Positions 19,281 to 28,303 of a stretch of DNA of 64,000 bases are shown piece by piece. The notes under the pieces are model-generated. The model had not been told where the DNA came from. It did no database searches and saw only the letters and a program-made list of their open reading frames with translations. The stretch lies in assembly GCA_963797255.1 (NCBI GenBank), contig CAWCOV010000031.1, positions 124,001 through 188,000 of the forward strand, given 5' to 3'. Position numbers and translations under genes: made by a program. The stretch comes from JANXZS01 sp963797255 (lineage in GTDB: Bacteria > Acidobacteriota > Terriglobia > Terriglobales > Acidobacteriaceae). Positions within the stretch are counted from its first letter, which is position 1, and each line of letters begins with the position of its first letter.

Positions 19281-20450
19281 TCATGACGGGTTTTTGAGGG
19301 GCCATGGGGTTTGGCCGGTGTGGCGATAGGCGTAGTTGCCGATTTGTCCAGCGCGGGCGGCGGCTACTCCAGTCTCGACTGGCGCGTTGGGCTGCTTGCG
19401 GGTGCGGATGCATTCGAAGAAGTTGCGCATGTGCGCATAAGTGCCGTCGCGAACACTGTCGTCTTTGAGAACGGGATTCTGACTGTCCTTCGCGTCTTCG
19501 CGATAGACAGCGAACATGCTGCGGTTGATCTTCAAGGTTGCTTCGTTGCCGCGGAATTCAAGGCCGCCGTCGTCGATGGAGGAACTCATCATGCCCTCAT
19601 ACACGACGTCGAAGCCGGGGTAGCGGAAGGCGGCCTGAATGGTGTCGGGGCAATCCCATTGCTCGAAGACATATTTGTCGGCGAGCATTTGCGCCTGGCT
19701 CGGCGTGTCAGTCTTCATGGCCCAATGCACGACGTCGATCCAGTGAGTGAAGAGGTCGGTCATGGCTCCGCCGCCGAAGTTCCAGTACCAGCGCCAGCGA
19801 TAAAACTTATCAATGTCGAAGGGCTGGGCGGGCGCGGAACCGAGCCACGCTTTCCAATCGAGCGCCTGCGTGTCGACCGGCTTCGGCTGCCAGTCGCGCG
19901 AGTAATTCTGCCACCAGTAGGTGCGGACCTGGGTGATGCGTCCGAGGCTGCCGCCCTGGATGAGATTGACCGCGTCCTGAAAATGGGGCCAGCTGCGCTG
20001 CTGCATTCCGCACTGCAGAATCTGCTTGCTGGAGCGAACGGCTTTCGTGAGGGTGGCGCCTTCTTCGATGGTGTGGGTGACTGGCTTCTCAAGATAAACG
20101 TCTTTGCCGGCGGCGATGGCGTCTACGGCCATGGGGACGTGCCAGTGGTCGGGCGATCCGATGATGACGGCATCGATCTCCTTGGTGAGCACCTCGTGAT
20201 AATCGACGTGGGTGGTGGCGAGACCGCCGGAGCGCACTTTTACCGCATCGCGACGCGGGCCGTAGACGTCGCTGACGGCGACGATTTGAACGGGGCCAAC
20301 CTTTTCAGCGGCATCGAGCAGGGCGTTCATGCGGCCACCGGCTCCAATGACTCCGATGCGTAGGGTGTCGTTGGCGCCAAGGACGCGGGTGGAGGCGAGG
20401 GCGGTGAGTCCACTGGCAATCAGAAAGCTGCGGCGGTTTGTATGAGGCAT
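19281..20450 (-). CDS. Tat-exported Gfo/Idh/MocA family oxidoreductase
   Basis: 389 residues from the ATG complementary to 20448-20450. The signal MPHTNRRSFLIASGLTALAST is twin-arginine type. LRIGVIGAGGRMNALL is the NAD(P)-binding Rossmann motif and GKDVYLEKPVTHTIEEG the EKP catalytic lysine motif of Gfo/Idh/MocA enzymes; FTHWIDVVHWAMKTDTPS in the C-terminal alpha/beta domain carries the conserved His. Secreted members of this family act as sugar dehydrogenases or as nicotinamide-cofactor lyases with tightly bound cofactor, which fits export already folded by Tat. The substrate is unknown. It is divergent from the Tat-exported aminotransferase at 20716, with about 265 bp between the starts. 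Confidence 0.88.
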   Translation of the reverse strand: MPHTNRRSFLIASGLTALASTRVLGANDTLRIGVIGAGGRMNALLDAAEKVGPVQIVAVSDVYGPRRDAVKVRSGGLATTHVDYHEVLTKEIDAVIIGSPDHWHVPMAVDAIAAGKDVYLEKPVTHTIEEGATLTKAVRSSKQILQCGMQQRSWPHFQDAVNLIQGGSLGRITQVRTYWWQNYSRDWQPKPVDTQALDWKAWLGSAPAQPFDIDKFYRWRWYWNFGGGAMTDLFTHWIDVVHWAMKTDTPSQAQMLADKYVFEQWDCPDTIQAAFRYPGFDVVYEGMMSSSIDDGGLEFRGNEATLKINRSMFAVYREDAKDSQNPVLKDDSVRDGTYAHMRNFFECIRTRKQPNAPVETGVAAARAGQIGNYAYRHTGQTPWPLKNPS

Positions 20451-20715
20451 GTATGGTCCCTTCGATTTCGCTGCGGACGATCTTAACAGTGTGAGGGGCA
20501 AAGAGGCTGCTAAAGAGTTTGGGAGTGCAGCGGAATGCAACGGACTTACGAGCCAGACTGGACAATTGCCATTTTCAAAAAGGTACAATGTCGCGTAGCT
20601 GTTGCGAGCACTCGGCGGGAAAGCGATCGCCCCCTTTCGTAACAAGCATCCCAGGGTTTGCCAACTCATCAGAAGACTTGCAAGACCTCTCTTGAGAAAT
20701 ATCGAGGAGGTTGCC

Positions 20716-22023
20716 ATGAACCGTCGAAGGTTTTTAGCCCGTGCGGGAGGAGTACTGGGGACGAGTGTTGTTGCCGGAGTAATGCCTGTTCCGCTGGTGG
20801 TAGCGGCCGGCACAACTGCTGCGCAAACAGGGCCGGATTTTTCCAACTGGGACGTGGTGAGGGCGCAGTTCAATCTTGCTCCCAACAAGATAAATATGGC
20901 GTGCCTTTGGCAGGCTTCGCATCCGAAGACGGTGCGAGAGGCCATCGAACTCCATCGACGCGGGCTGGATGAATGCCCATCCGATTATTTCCATGAGAAT
21001 GCGCCGCGACTTGAAGCGGCTGTGCGTGCGGCGGCTGCAGATTACGTGTCGGCCAAGCCTGACGAGTTCGCCATGACGGGAAGCACGACGCAGGGGCTGG
21101 GTACGATCTACAACGGACTTACTCTCAAGCCTGGACAGGAAATTCTGTCGACCGAACAAGACCACATTATGACTAAGAATTCGCTTCGCCTGCGCGCCGA
21201 GCGAATGGGGACTCCGATACACACGATTTCGCTTTACGACGACAGCGCGACGGTTACAGAGGATGGGCTGGTGGATGGAGTGATGAAGGCGATCACACCT
21301 CGTACACGCGTGGTTGCGATTACGTGGGTGCAATCGTCCACCGGAGTGAAAATGCCGGTGAGCAGAATTGGAAAGGAAATTAGCCAGTTGAATGCGAGCC
21401 GCGCAGAGGACGACCAGGTGCTGCTTTGCGTGGACGGGGTTCACGGCTTCGGAGTAGAAGACTTTACTGTGTCCGAACTGGGCTGTGATTTTTTTATCGC
21501 CGGATGCCACAAGTGGCTGTTTGGGCCTCGGGGTACGGGGCTTGTGTGGGGGAACAAGCGGGCATGGCACAACGTGATCGGGACCATTCCGACGAACGAC
21601 CAGCTATGGACGCACCTTCCGCAGGACAAGCTGTCTGCCGCATCGTGGATGACGCCGGGAGGCTTTCACGCATTTGAACATCGATGGGCATTAACTGAAG
21701 CTTTCCGAATGCATACGCAGATGGGCAAGGAGAGAGTGTCGGCGCGCATTCACGAGTTGAATACGCAATGCAAAGAAGGCATGGCAAAGATGCCGCACGT
21801 TAAAATGCAAACGCCGATTTCTGAAAAGCTTTCGGCGGGGATGGTGTGCTTTCAGGTCGACGGGCAATCTGCTCAAGAGACTGTGGATCGGCTGGAGGCG
21901 CTTGGCGTTGTGGCAAGTACAACTCCGCCGTACAAGTACACCTTCGCGCGAGTGACTCCGGGATTGTGGAATACGCCCGCGGAAGTGGACGCTACGCTGC
22001 GGGCCATTCACTCGTTGAGCTAG
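20716..22023 (+). CDS. Tat-exported class V aminotransferase (isopenicillin N epimerase-like)
   Basis: 435 residues. The start is fixed by GGAGG at 20706-20710 before ATG 20716. A Tat signal (MNRRRFLARAGGVLGTSVVAG) is followed by a fold type I PLP enzyme: FAMTGSTTQGLGTIYNGL, DGVHGFGVED (Asp contacting the pyridine) and the Schiff-base lysine in FIAGCHKWLFGPRGTG. These are class V aminotransferase motifs, nearest to isopenicillin N epimerase and cysteine desulfurase-like proteins. Export of a PLP enzyme through Tat is unusual but recurs in Acidobacteriota and related soil groups. Substrate and reaction (epimerase, lyase or transaminase) are unknown. Monocistronic; a hairpin follows the stop. 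Confidence 0.87.
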   Translation: MNRRRFLARAGGVLGTSVVAGVMPVPLVVAAGTTAAQTGPDFSNWDVVRAQFNLAPNKINMACLWQASHPKTVREAIELHRRGLDECPSDYFHENAPRLEAAVRAAAADYVSAKPDEFAMTGSTTQGLGTIYNGLTLKPGQEILSTEQDHIMTKNSLRLRAERMGTPIHTISLYDDSATVTEDGLVDGVMKAITPRTRVVAITWVQSSTGVKMPVSRIGKEISQLNASRAEDDQVLLCVDGVHGFGVEDFTVSELGCDFFIAGCHKWLFGPRGTGLVWGNKRAWHNVIGTIPTNDQLWTHLPQDKLSAASWMTPGGFHAFEHRWALTEAFRMHTQMGKERVSARIHELNTQCKEGMAKMPHVKMQTPISEKLSAGMVCFQVDGQSAQETVDRLEALGVVASTTPPYKYTFARVTPGLWNTPAEVDATLRAIHSLS

Positions 22024-22078
22024 GTTGTTTCGACACAGCGCAACTTATGAAACTGTTTTAGTTACGTTTTGTAAACAT

Positions 22079-22117
22079 CCAGAATCCCATTTCTCAATGC
22101 GAGAGATGGGACTCTGG
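22079..22117. terminator. Large hairpin between convergent genes
   Basis: Arms CCAGAATCCCAT and ATGGGACTCTGG (one mismatch) extend inward with TCTC/GAGA. It lies between the aminotransferase stop (22023) and the HdeD stop (22141). No long U-tract, but the position supports termination from either side. Confidence 0.55.
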
Positions 22118-22140
22118 ATTGTTGAATTACGCGGCGGAGA

Positions 22141-22689
22141 TCAGGCTACGGCGGTGTGAAGGCGACGGGCGGCGAGGCTGATCATGAGGCGTGTCCATCC
22201 GGTCATGATCATGCTGATGCCGACGAGGGTGCCGATGACCCAGAGGGAACTTGCGGGCCAATGTCTCCACACCATGATGCCAAGGATGAGGGTGACGATG
22301 CCATCGAAGAGAACCCATCCGGAGCCGGGGGCGCTGCGCTTTTGAAAAAACGCGATGAGATCGAAGATGCCTTCGATGATGAGGAAGACACCGAGGACGA
22401 GTGTGAGTCCGGCAACTCCCTTGAGCGGATGCACGATGAAGCTGATGCCGATGCAGAGGTAGAGAAGTGCGACGACTACTTTCCAGATGATGCTTCCTGC
22501 TCCTTTGGTCTGGAAGGCGTGCACAAGCTGAAAGCCTCCACTGAAGATGAGCAGCCAGCCGATGATGAGCACGAGGCCGAGGGAAGTGGCGAGCGGAAGA
22601 GCGATGGCAAGAAATCCGAAGACGATGAGGAGAATTGCCCAGACGATTGATTTTCCTGAGCCGAGGTCAGTGACTGCTGGAAGTGCCAT
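22141..22689 (-). CDS. HdeD family membrane protein
   Basis: 182 residues from ATG at 22689, preceded by GGAGGAAAAAG. Six hydrophobic helices in the HdeD/DUF308 pattern are visible: IVWAILLIVFGFLAIALPLA, LVLIIGWLLIFSGGFQLVHA, VVALLYLCIGISFIV, LTLVLGVFLIIEGIFDLIA, WVLFDGIVTLILGIMVW and LWVIGTLVGISMIMTGW. HdeD proteins are inner-membrane proteins tied to acid resistance in E. coli, with unknown mechanism. It lies 85 bp downstream of the FRG-domain gene on the same strand, so it could be read through from that operon, but the strong own ribosome-binding site and the gap fit an independent unit equally well. Confidence 0.88.
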   Translation of the reverse strand: MALPAVTDLGSGKSIVWAILLIVFGFLAIALPLATSLGLVLIIGWLLIFSGGFQLVHAFQTKGAGSIIWKVVVALLYLCIGISFIVHPLKGVAGLTLVLGVFLIIEGIFDLIAFFQKRSAPGSGWVLFDGIVTLILGIMVWRHWPASSLWVIGTLVGISMIMTGWTRLMISLAARRLHTAVA

Positions 22690-22774
22690 TTTCTTTTTCC
22701 TCCTGAAAGTTACGAGAGCTGCTAAGAAAAGGGGGCGTCCCCAAAGATACCGCGAAAGCTGGTTCGGCGGAAAG

Positions 22775-24916
22775 CTATCCGGAATCAACGGGAAGGAGTT
22801 TGTTGACGAGGTCCTGCGTCTCAGCGACTTTGTCTTGATCATCTGCCTGCTGATAGATCGCAATGGCGCGCTCGAAGGCACGGCGGGCGTTGGGATGATC
22901 GTGGAGACTGAAAAGAATTCTTCCCTGCAGAACTTCAAGCACGGCGGCGAAGTTACGCGTTGCCATGGTGAGCGGTGTGGTTTGTGCGAGGGCATAACGG
23001 GTGACGTCGAGGGCCTGGGCGTACTGGTTATCTTCGGCGAGGAGGTTGGCTAGCTCGGCTCCGGCATCGATGAGGTAGGGAGGTTCTTTTACGTCCTGCA
23101 CGGCGTGGAGAAGTGCGCTGAGGCCTTCAGGAGATTTTCGCCAGGCATCGCGATCGACGGCATCGGCTCCACTGGAACGTGCGTAGGTGCTGCCGTTGAG
23201 TGCGCGGGGAATGAGGAATGGCGAGTCCTTTGGCGTGGCGATGATGCCGAGTGGCGGCTCGAGAACTTCTCCCACGAGACGGGCGAAGGAATCGTCTTTG
23301 CAGAGGAACGAGAGGCCGAATGTGGAGGGAGGCTTGAGGCCGGGAGAGAGTTCGCGCAGTAGAAGAAGGCTGATGAAGAGAGCCTTCTCGGCAACATCGA
23401 AGTGTGCCTTGATGTTGTCGCGTTCCTCTTGCGAGAGAGCGTTCTCCTCGTCCGGCGCGATGCGAATGAACTCACCTGATTGTGGAGTAAAGAGATACGG
23501 AACGGCCATGCTGAATACGCCGCCATCGCCGGTGCGATAGACGGTGACCATGTAGTGATCGCCGGAGCGGACGGTCCAAATGCCGCGAACGGCGCTGCTG
23601 TTGCTGCCGGGTGGGCCGGGGTCTTCCTTCTGCGGATATTGCACATCGATGGTGGACATTTCGATGTAGATGTTGTCGGTGGGGCGTCCGGCGAGCGTTG
23701 GCGCAATGCCGATGGGGAGTGCGGACTGGATCCATTGACCGCGCGTCTCCTGCGTATGGCAACTGGGAAGATAGCTCCACAGCGGACCTTCCATAAGGAA
23801 TGGGGTTGCGTCGGCGAGGCGGAATTGCCGGCCTTCGTCGGTGGTGGGGATTACGGGTTCGCCGAAGGTCTCCGCATTCTGGACGGCGAATTGGAACATG
23901 AGCAAAGGCTCGAGTGCATTGCCGAGTTCATAGAAGCTGCTGAAGCCTGCGATGCTGGCTGCATCCGCTTCGCTGATGAGCTGCGGACTTCTGCGATCGC
24001 CTTTCGCGGTTGATGCGGGGAGTTGTGGTGGCTGGTCGAGATAGCACGGGACGTAGAGTGGATGCTCGATGCGTCGAGGCTCGAAGCGTAACTGCGCGGG
24101 AACCTGAAGCAGTGATCGATAGAAGGGATCGGCGGCGGGCGATGGGAATATGTCGCCAGCTGAGCGGCCATAGGAGGGCACGCTGGCGTCGTCGAAGGAT
24201 GGCGTGAGAAAAAGCATGGCGACGATTTCCGGGCCAAGGTTGGGGCCGTCGGGATGCTGGAGATCGGAGAAGAGCAGCGATGCTACCTGGTGGTGGAGAC
24301 GTCGCGCCTCCTGCGGCAATTTTCCGGCGACGTTGAGGGCGGTGAGTTCGACGAGTTCGCCATGCGCGGGGGAGCCTGTGCCGTTCCATGGCTCTGCGTC
24401 AAAGACATAAAGGACCGGGGCTATGGCTGCGTCCGCGAAGTCGGCAGCGGTGTGCCATGCGCAACAGTGAGTGCGTGGAAGTCCGCTGGGCTGCGGCAGG
24501 GCGAGCCACTTCTCGTGGCGCTTATAGAGAGCGAACCAGAGCGCGGTGTCGAGATCGGAGGAGACATCGAGGTAGGAAGAGCCGGGGCCGTAGTGCTGAA
24601 GCAGCGCGGGTCCCCAGAGATAGACCTGGTCATAGGGAGTGGAGGCACCGTGCTCGTCGATGGCCATGGAGTAGAGCTGAATGCTGACGAGCCAGGCGGG
24701 GTCGTAGGTATGGTCGCTGTTGTCGCGAGAGAGCGCGGGGAGGAGCTTGGGAAGTCCGGTGAGCGCATCGTAGTAACCGGTGGTTTGTCCGCGGAACATG
24801 CGCTTTCTGCCGGGAGCGGGTGGCTGAAGATGGGCAAGAAAATCCTGGATGGCGGCGTAGGAATCCACCTCGGCAGATGGAAAAGCGCAGGATCGTCGGG
24901 CAGGATTCTCACGCAT
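22775..24916 (-). CDS. FRG-domain protein with C-terminal TPR region
   Basis: 713 residues, cytoplasmic (no signal or TM). Residues 37-150 form an FRG domain: KRMFRGQTTGYYDAL is the name-giving Phe-Arg-Gly motif, and LLQHYGPGSSYLDVSSDLDTALWFAL matches the second conserved block ('QHYG-x-P-T-R-L-L-D-x-T-x-[DN]-P'), though with GPGSSYLD in place of the usual GLPTRLLD. FRG domains are found mainly in mobile and defence-like loci; their activity is not established. The middle has no family I recognise. The last 100 residues (AELANLLAEDNQYAQALDV ... RRAFERAIAIYQQADDQDK) form TPR-like helices. It is the third gene of the minus-strand operon, 55 bp after the CHAT gene. Confidence 0.75.
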   Translation of the reverse strand: MRENPARRSCAFPSAEVDSYAAIQDFLAHLQPPAPGRKRMFRGQTTGYYDALTGLPKLLPALSRDNSDHTYDPAWLVSIQLYSMAIDEHGASTPYDQVYLWGPALLQHYGPGSSYLDVSSDLDTALWFALYKRHEKWLALPQPSGLPRTHCCAWHTAADFADAAIAPVLYVFDAEPWNGTGSPAHGELVELTALNVAGKLPQEARRLHHQVASLLFSDLQHPDGPNLGPEIVAMLFLTPSFDDASVPSYGRSAGDIFPSPAADPFYRSLLQVPAQLRFEPRRIEHPLYVPCYLDQPPQLPASTAKGDRRSPQLISEADAASIAGFSSFYELGNALEPLLMFQFAVQNAETFGEPVIPTTDEGRQFRLADATPFLMEGPLWSYLPSCHTQETRGQWIQSALPIGIAPTLAGRPTDNIYIEMSTIDVQYPQKEDPGPPGSNSSAVRGIWTVRSGDHYMVTVYRTGDGGVFSMAVPYLFTPQSGEFIRIAPDEENALSQEERDNIKAHFDVAEKALFISLLLLRELSPGLKPPSTFGLSFLCKDDSFARLVGEVLEPPLGIIATPKDSPFLIPRALNGSTYARSSGADAVDRDAWRKSPEGLSALLHAVQDVKEPPYLIDAGAELANLLAEDNQYAQALDVTRYALAQTTPLTMATRNFAAVLEVLQGRILFSLHDHPNARRAFERAIAIYQQADDQDKVAETQDLVNKLLPVDSG

Positions 24917-24971
24917 AATTTTCCTTCGTCATCGCACATCGTTTCCCTGAAGGTTCCGGAAGATCGCAGGT

Positions 24972-27900
24972 TCAGAACAACTTGAACCAAGGATTTCCGT
25001 AGTGCTGGTACGCGCCCCAGGTTTGCATGCCGGTTCCGTCTTTCCAGATTTCCTTGCGGGCGGTGGTCATAGCTTCGTGCATGTAGGTGGGACGTCCGGA
25101 GTTGACTCCGAGTAGCGTTTCGTAAAACGTGCAGGCGAATTTTGTTGCGGAATCATCCGCTACGGGCCATGCGGTGCACACAAAATTTTTTACGCCGCGT
25201 TCGAAGAAAGCTTCCGCGAAGCTGGGAGCGAGTTGCGGTGTGCGCAGATCGGGACGCGATGGCGTGACTCCGGACTCGCATGCGTTGGAGAAAACGAACG
25301 CGGGGACGCGATCGACGCGGCTGAGTTCGTTGGCGCTGAGGCGGAGGCCATCGCCGAAGAGCCATCCCGAACTGGGCGGATCGTCTTTCACATACTCGCA
25401 ATGTCCTGAGTAGTGAAGGATGTCGTAGGGCGGATAGCGGAGCATGCGCTTGAGGACTTGCGCGCAGGTGGCGTCGTTGGGGCCGATGAGGGCTTCCAGT
25501 TCGACACGCATCTTGGATCCGGATTGCTTGAGGTTGTCAGCGTAAGTAGCAAAGAGGTCGCGGACGCGAGCGGCTTCGGCGGCGGCTCCGGGGAGCGGGC
25601 GCTTGAAGTCGGTGTCTGCAACGATGAGTACGCGGAGGACGCGATTCGAAGGCGGCGGAGGCTCGGGCGGTCCGCCGAAAGTATTTCGCAACTGGCGCGT
25701 GATGCCGGGGAAGAGGCCGAGGAACGATGTCTCCAGGCCGAGCGAGGCAGCGGACCCGGGTGCGACCATCAACTCCCAGTGAAGCTGCGCGACGTTGCTG
25801 TCGCAGGCGAGGACGATGGGGGCGTCGGTCGCGAGAGTGGGCTGAATATCCTGCGGGACGAGAAGTTTGAGCAGGAACTCTCCCCACTCTGCTTTCTGCT
25901 CGGGTGTTTGTTGAGCGGCGAGCGAATTGTTCACGGCATTGACGAGCTTGGGGTCGATGCGGACATAACGCTCGGGGAAGGAAGCGTCCTGGCTGACGCC
26001 GCTGAAGCGATAGGCATTGCGATCAAGTTCCACAAGGACGCGCGTGGCGATTTGTCGCTGGCCGTGGGCGCTGCCCGGCGTTGCGGACGTGTGGGGCGTT
26101 GCGGTTTGTGGAGGGATTGGGATGGGCTGCTCGGGGAAGACCTCGATGTCGAGGCCATGCGTGCGCAGGCGGGGAAGGAAGTTGAGGATGGCCTGACGAA
26201 TCTCTTCGCACTTGGCGGGCTGGCGATCGACGATGGTGAGTTCCTGCAGGTGAGACTCGTCAGTGGAATTGAGAATGGCGAGCGCGGCTCCGCGCAACCA
26301 GGCTTGCACGGCAACGATGGTGTCGATATTTCCGGAGCCAGAGCCGATGAGGATGGTGGCGAGGTGCTTGCGCTTGAGGCGGCCGAGGGACCAGAAAAGT
26401 TCGCGGGCAAGCACGGTGAGTTCGGAGGATCCGAAGCGGCCAACCGAGCCCATACCTGCGACGACGGCGAGGCGTGTGGGGTCGCGCGGGTCCGGCAGAA
26501 AGAAGGGGCGGCCTAATTCGCCGCGCACGATGCCGCGCTGCGTGAACTGGGTGATGAGGAGTTTGTCGCGGTAATCGGAGAGATCGTCTTCCGACGCGCC
26601 GGGCGGAGGTTGTGGGCTGGTGTCGAGGGCAGCACTGAGGGCTTCGTCGAGCGCGAGTTCCGCGAAGACCGGCTGCACGCCGATGTAGTGGCCGACGGCG
26701 ATGGCATCAATGGGAGAGATGCGATCGGGGTTGGGAGTCTCGGCGGGCGTACCCAGGACTTGCAGCGGACACGCACAGATATGGATGCGGAGTCGGGCGA
26801 TGATTTCAACGGCATCGGTGTCGGTAGTGCCGCTGGGATCTCCGGTGTGAGCGGAGTTATCTCCTGAATTTGGAGCTTGCGTGCCCGGGGGCGTCGTAGA
26901 AACCGGAGTGGAGAGGGTGGCGTCGTCCGCAGTCTTTCCGGAGATGGCGAGGTCGGCGATCTGCTGCTCTTCCGGAGCGATGGCGACGGAGTCATAGGAT
27001 CCGCGCATGGACGTGAGGCGGATGCGGAGGGCTTCGGCATTGGCGACGGCGCGATCATCTTCCGCGGCCTTAGCGGCAGCGAGATTTTCGCCGGGTCCGC
27101 GATCGGGTGCGGGAGGCTGGGTGGCGACGCCTTGAACGGGGAGTCCGCTAAGAATTTTTCCGACTGCCTCCATCACGATTTGATTCGAAGGAAGGGCGCT
27201 GTGCTCTTCCTCCACAAAATACGTAGCGGCGATGCCGGGCAGGAGGCCAAGCGAATGTGGGACGGTGCCGTCGCCCATGCGGGTAAAGGTGTAGCCATCC
27301 ATATTGTTGAGGCGAGACCAATCTGAGACACCATCGGCGGTGGGCTGATTGGCTCCTGCGATGTAGGTGAGACGTTCGGGATTTCGAATGATGTCGAGTT
27401 CCGCCTGAAATTTTTGCGCGTCGTCGAGGCGGTCGCGCAACGGATGGAGATCGCCGTAGGTGGCGGGGTCATAGAGCTTCGCTGGGGTGGTGGTGCCGGA
27501 AAGTTTATCGAGGCGTGGAAGCATCTGGTAAGTGCCGACGAAGTTTTTCGCGAGTTGCACTAACTCGCTCAGATTGTGCTGGCGATCGACGGCGGCGAGG
27601 GTGCGCATAAGGCGATAGAGCCCGGTGTAGAGATGGGCTATGGAGAGCGAGCCGTAGTTGGGTGTGCCCATCATGACGAGCCGGCCCATCTGCGCCCATT
27701 GCTCGGGATGGCGCTGCGCGAGGCTGCGCGATACGAGGCCTCCCATGGAGTGGGCGACGAGATGGACTCCGCTTGAGGATCCGAACTGGGCGTTGATTTT
27801 CTCCGCGAGCAAATCGGCGGAGTTGCGAATGTCCAGCCGCCAGTCGTAAGGGAAGACGAGGACATTCCATTCGGCGAGCAGGTATTGCTCAAGCTCGCCG

Positions 27901-28268
27901 TAATAGCGGCGCAGCGCGGCGTTGGGGTTGACGGGCTTGATGGATTTGCCCGCACCGTCGATCTGTAACTGATCGAAGTCACCCTTGAGAATGCTCCAGA
28001 AACCGAACCAGACTTTTTCGAGCTGAGTGCTGCCGACAGTTAGTTCGCTACCGAGGATTCCGGGTAGGAGAACGAGGTTTCCCTTTTTGCCAGCAGGGCC
28101 GCGAACGAGTTGGCGCTGGGCGAGGGTGCGGAGGCGGTCGAGCTTGGCTGATCCGAAATATGCGCGGAGAGCGGACTGCTGTTCCTGGTCGGCGGTGGAA
28201 AGCATCTCCGAGAATTTCTCGGGAGACGCTGATTCCACCTGAGCGATGTAGGCTCTCTCGTCGAGCAT
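24972..28268 (-). CDS. LCAT-like lipase fused to C-terminal CHAT protease domain
   Basis: 1098 residues, no signal peptide. Residues 1-55 form a small helical region (EKFSEMLSTADQEQQSALRA), possibly an adaptor. Residues 62-370 are an LCAT/PGAP1-type alpha/beta hydrolase: LVLLPGILGSEL oxyanion loop, nucleophile AHSMGG (Ser174), GDGTVP (Asp333) and EEEHSAL (His356), so the triad looks complete. Residues 470-700 contain an alpha/beta region (VAGMGSVGRFGSSELTVLAR, TILIGSGSGNIDTIVAV) reminiscent of macro/leucyl-aminopeptidase N-terminal folds (uncertain). Residues about 880-1098 are a CHAT caspase-like peptidase with HYSGH (His956) and SNACESG (Cys997) catalytic motifs and FVCTAWPVADDSA. It is flanked by the 255-aa gene (35 bp upstream) and the FRG gene (55 bp downstream). 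A protein with both lipase and caspase-like activity suggests an inducible effector or defence role; this is inference. Confidence 0.85.
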   Translation of the reverse strand: MLDERAYIAQVESASPEKFSEMLSTADQEQQSALRAYFGSAKLDRLRTLAQRQLVRGPAGKKGNLVLLPGILGSELTVGSTQLEKVWFGFWSILKGDFDQLQIDGAGKSIKPVNPNAALRRYYGELEQYLLAEWNVLVFPYDWRLDIRNSADLLAEKINAQFGSSSGVHLVAHSMGGLVSRSLAQRHPEQWAQMGRLVMMGTPNYGSLSIAHLYTGLYRLMRTLAAVDRQHNLSELVQLAKNFVGTYQMLPRLDKLSGTTTPAKLYDPATYGDLHPLRDRLDDAQKFQAELDIIRNPERLTYIAGANQPTADGVSDWSRLNNMDGYTFTRMGDGTVPHSLGLLPGIAATYFVEEEHSALPSNQIVMEAVGKILSGLPVQGVATQPPAPDRGPGENLAAAKAAEDDRAVANAEALRIRLTSMRGSYDSVAIAPEEQQIADLAISGKTADDATLSTPVSTTPPGTQAPNSGDNSAHTGDPSGTTDTDAVEIIARLRIHICACPLQVLGTPAETPNPDRISPIDAIAVGHYIGVQPVFAELALDEALSAALDTSPQPPPGASEDDLSDYRDKLLITQFTQRGIVRGELGRPFFLPDPRDPTRLAVVAGMGSVGRFGSSELTVLARELFWSLGRLKRKHLATILIGSGSGNIDTIVAVQAWLRGAALAILNSTDESHLQELTIVDRQPAKCEEIRQAILNFLPRLRTHGLDIEVFPEQPIPIPPQTATPHTSATPGSAHGQRQIATRVLVELDRNAYRFSGVSQDASFPERYVRIDPKLVNAVNNSLAAQQTPEQKAEWGEFLLKLLVPQDIQPTLATDAPIVLACDSNVAQLHWELMVAPGSAASLGLETSFLGLFPGITRQLRNTFGGPPEPPPPSNRVLRVLIVADTDFKRPLPGAAAEAARVRDLFATYADNLKQSGSKMRVELEALIGPNDATCAQVLKRMLRYPPYDILHYSGHCEYVKDDPPSSGWLFGDGLRLSANELSRVDRVPAFVFSNACESGVTPSRPDLRTPQLAPSFAEAFFERGVKNFVCTAWPVADDSATKFACTFYETLLGVNSGRPTYMHEAMTTARKEIWKDGTGMQTWGAYQHYGNPWFKLF

Positions 28269-28303
28269 GTGCGTGTGCCCTCGCCCGATGAACGGGAGAA
28301 ATG

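Noticed and set aside
25413..26516. Long plus-strand open frame antisense to the CHAT gene
   Set aside because: The composition is Gly/Glu/Asp-rich with no motif; such frames are expected opposite GC-rich codon-biased genes (likewise 13055-14605 minus opposite the kinase, 19311-20363 plus opposite the Gfo/Idh gene and 35287-36510 minus opposite the ROK gene).
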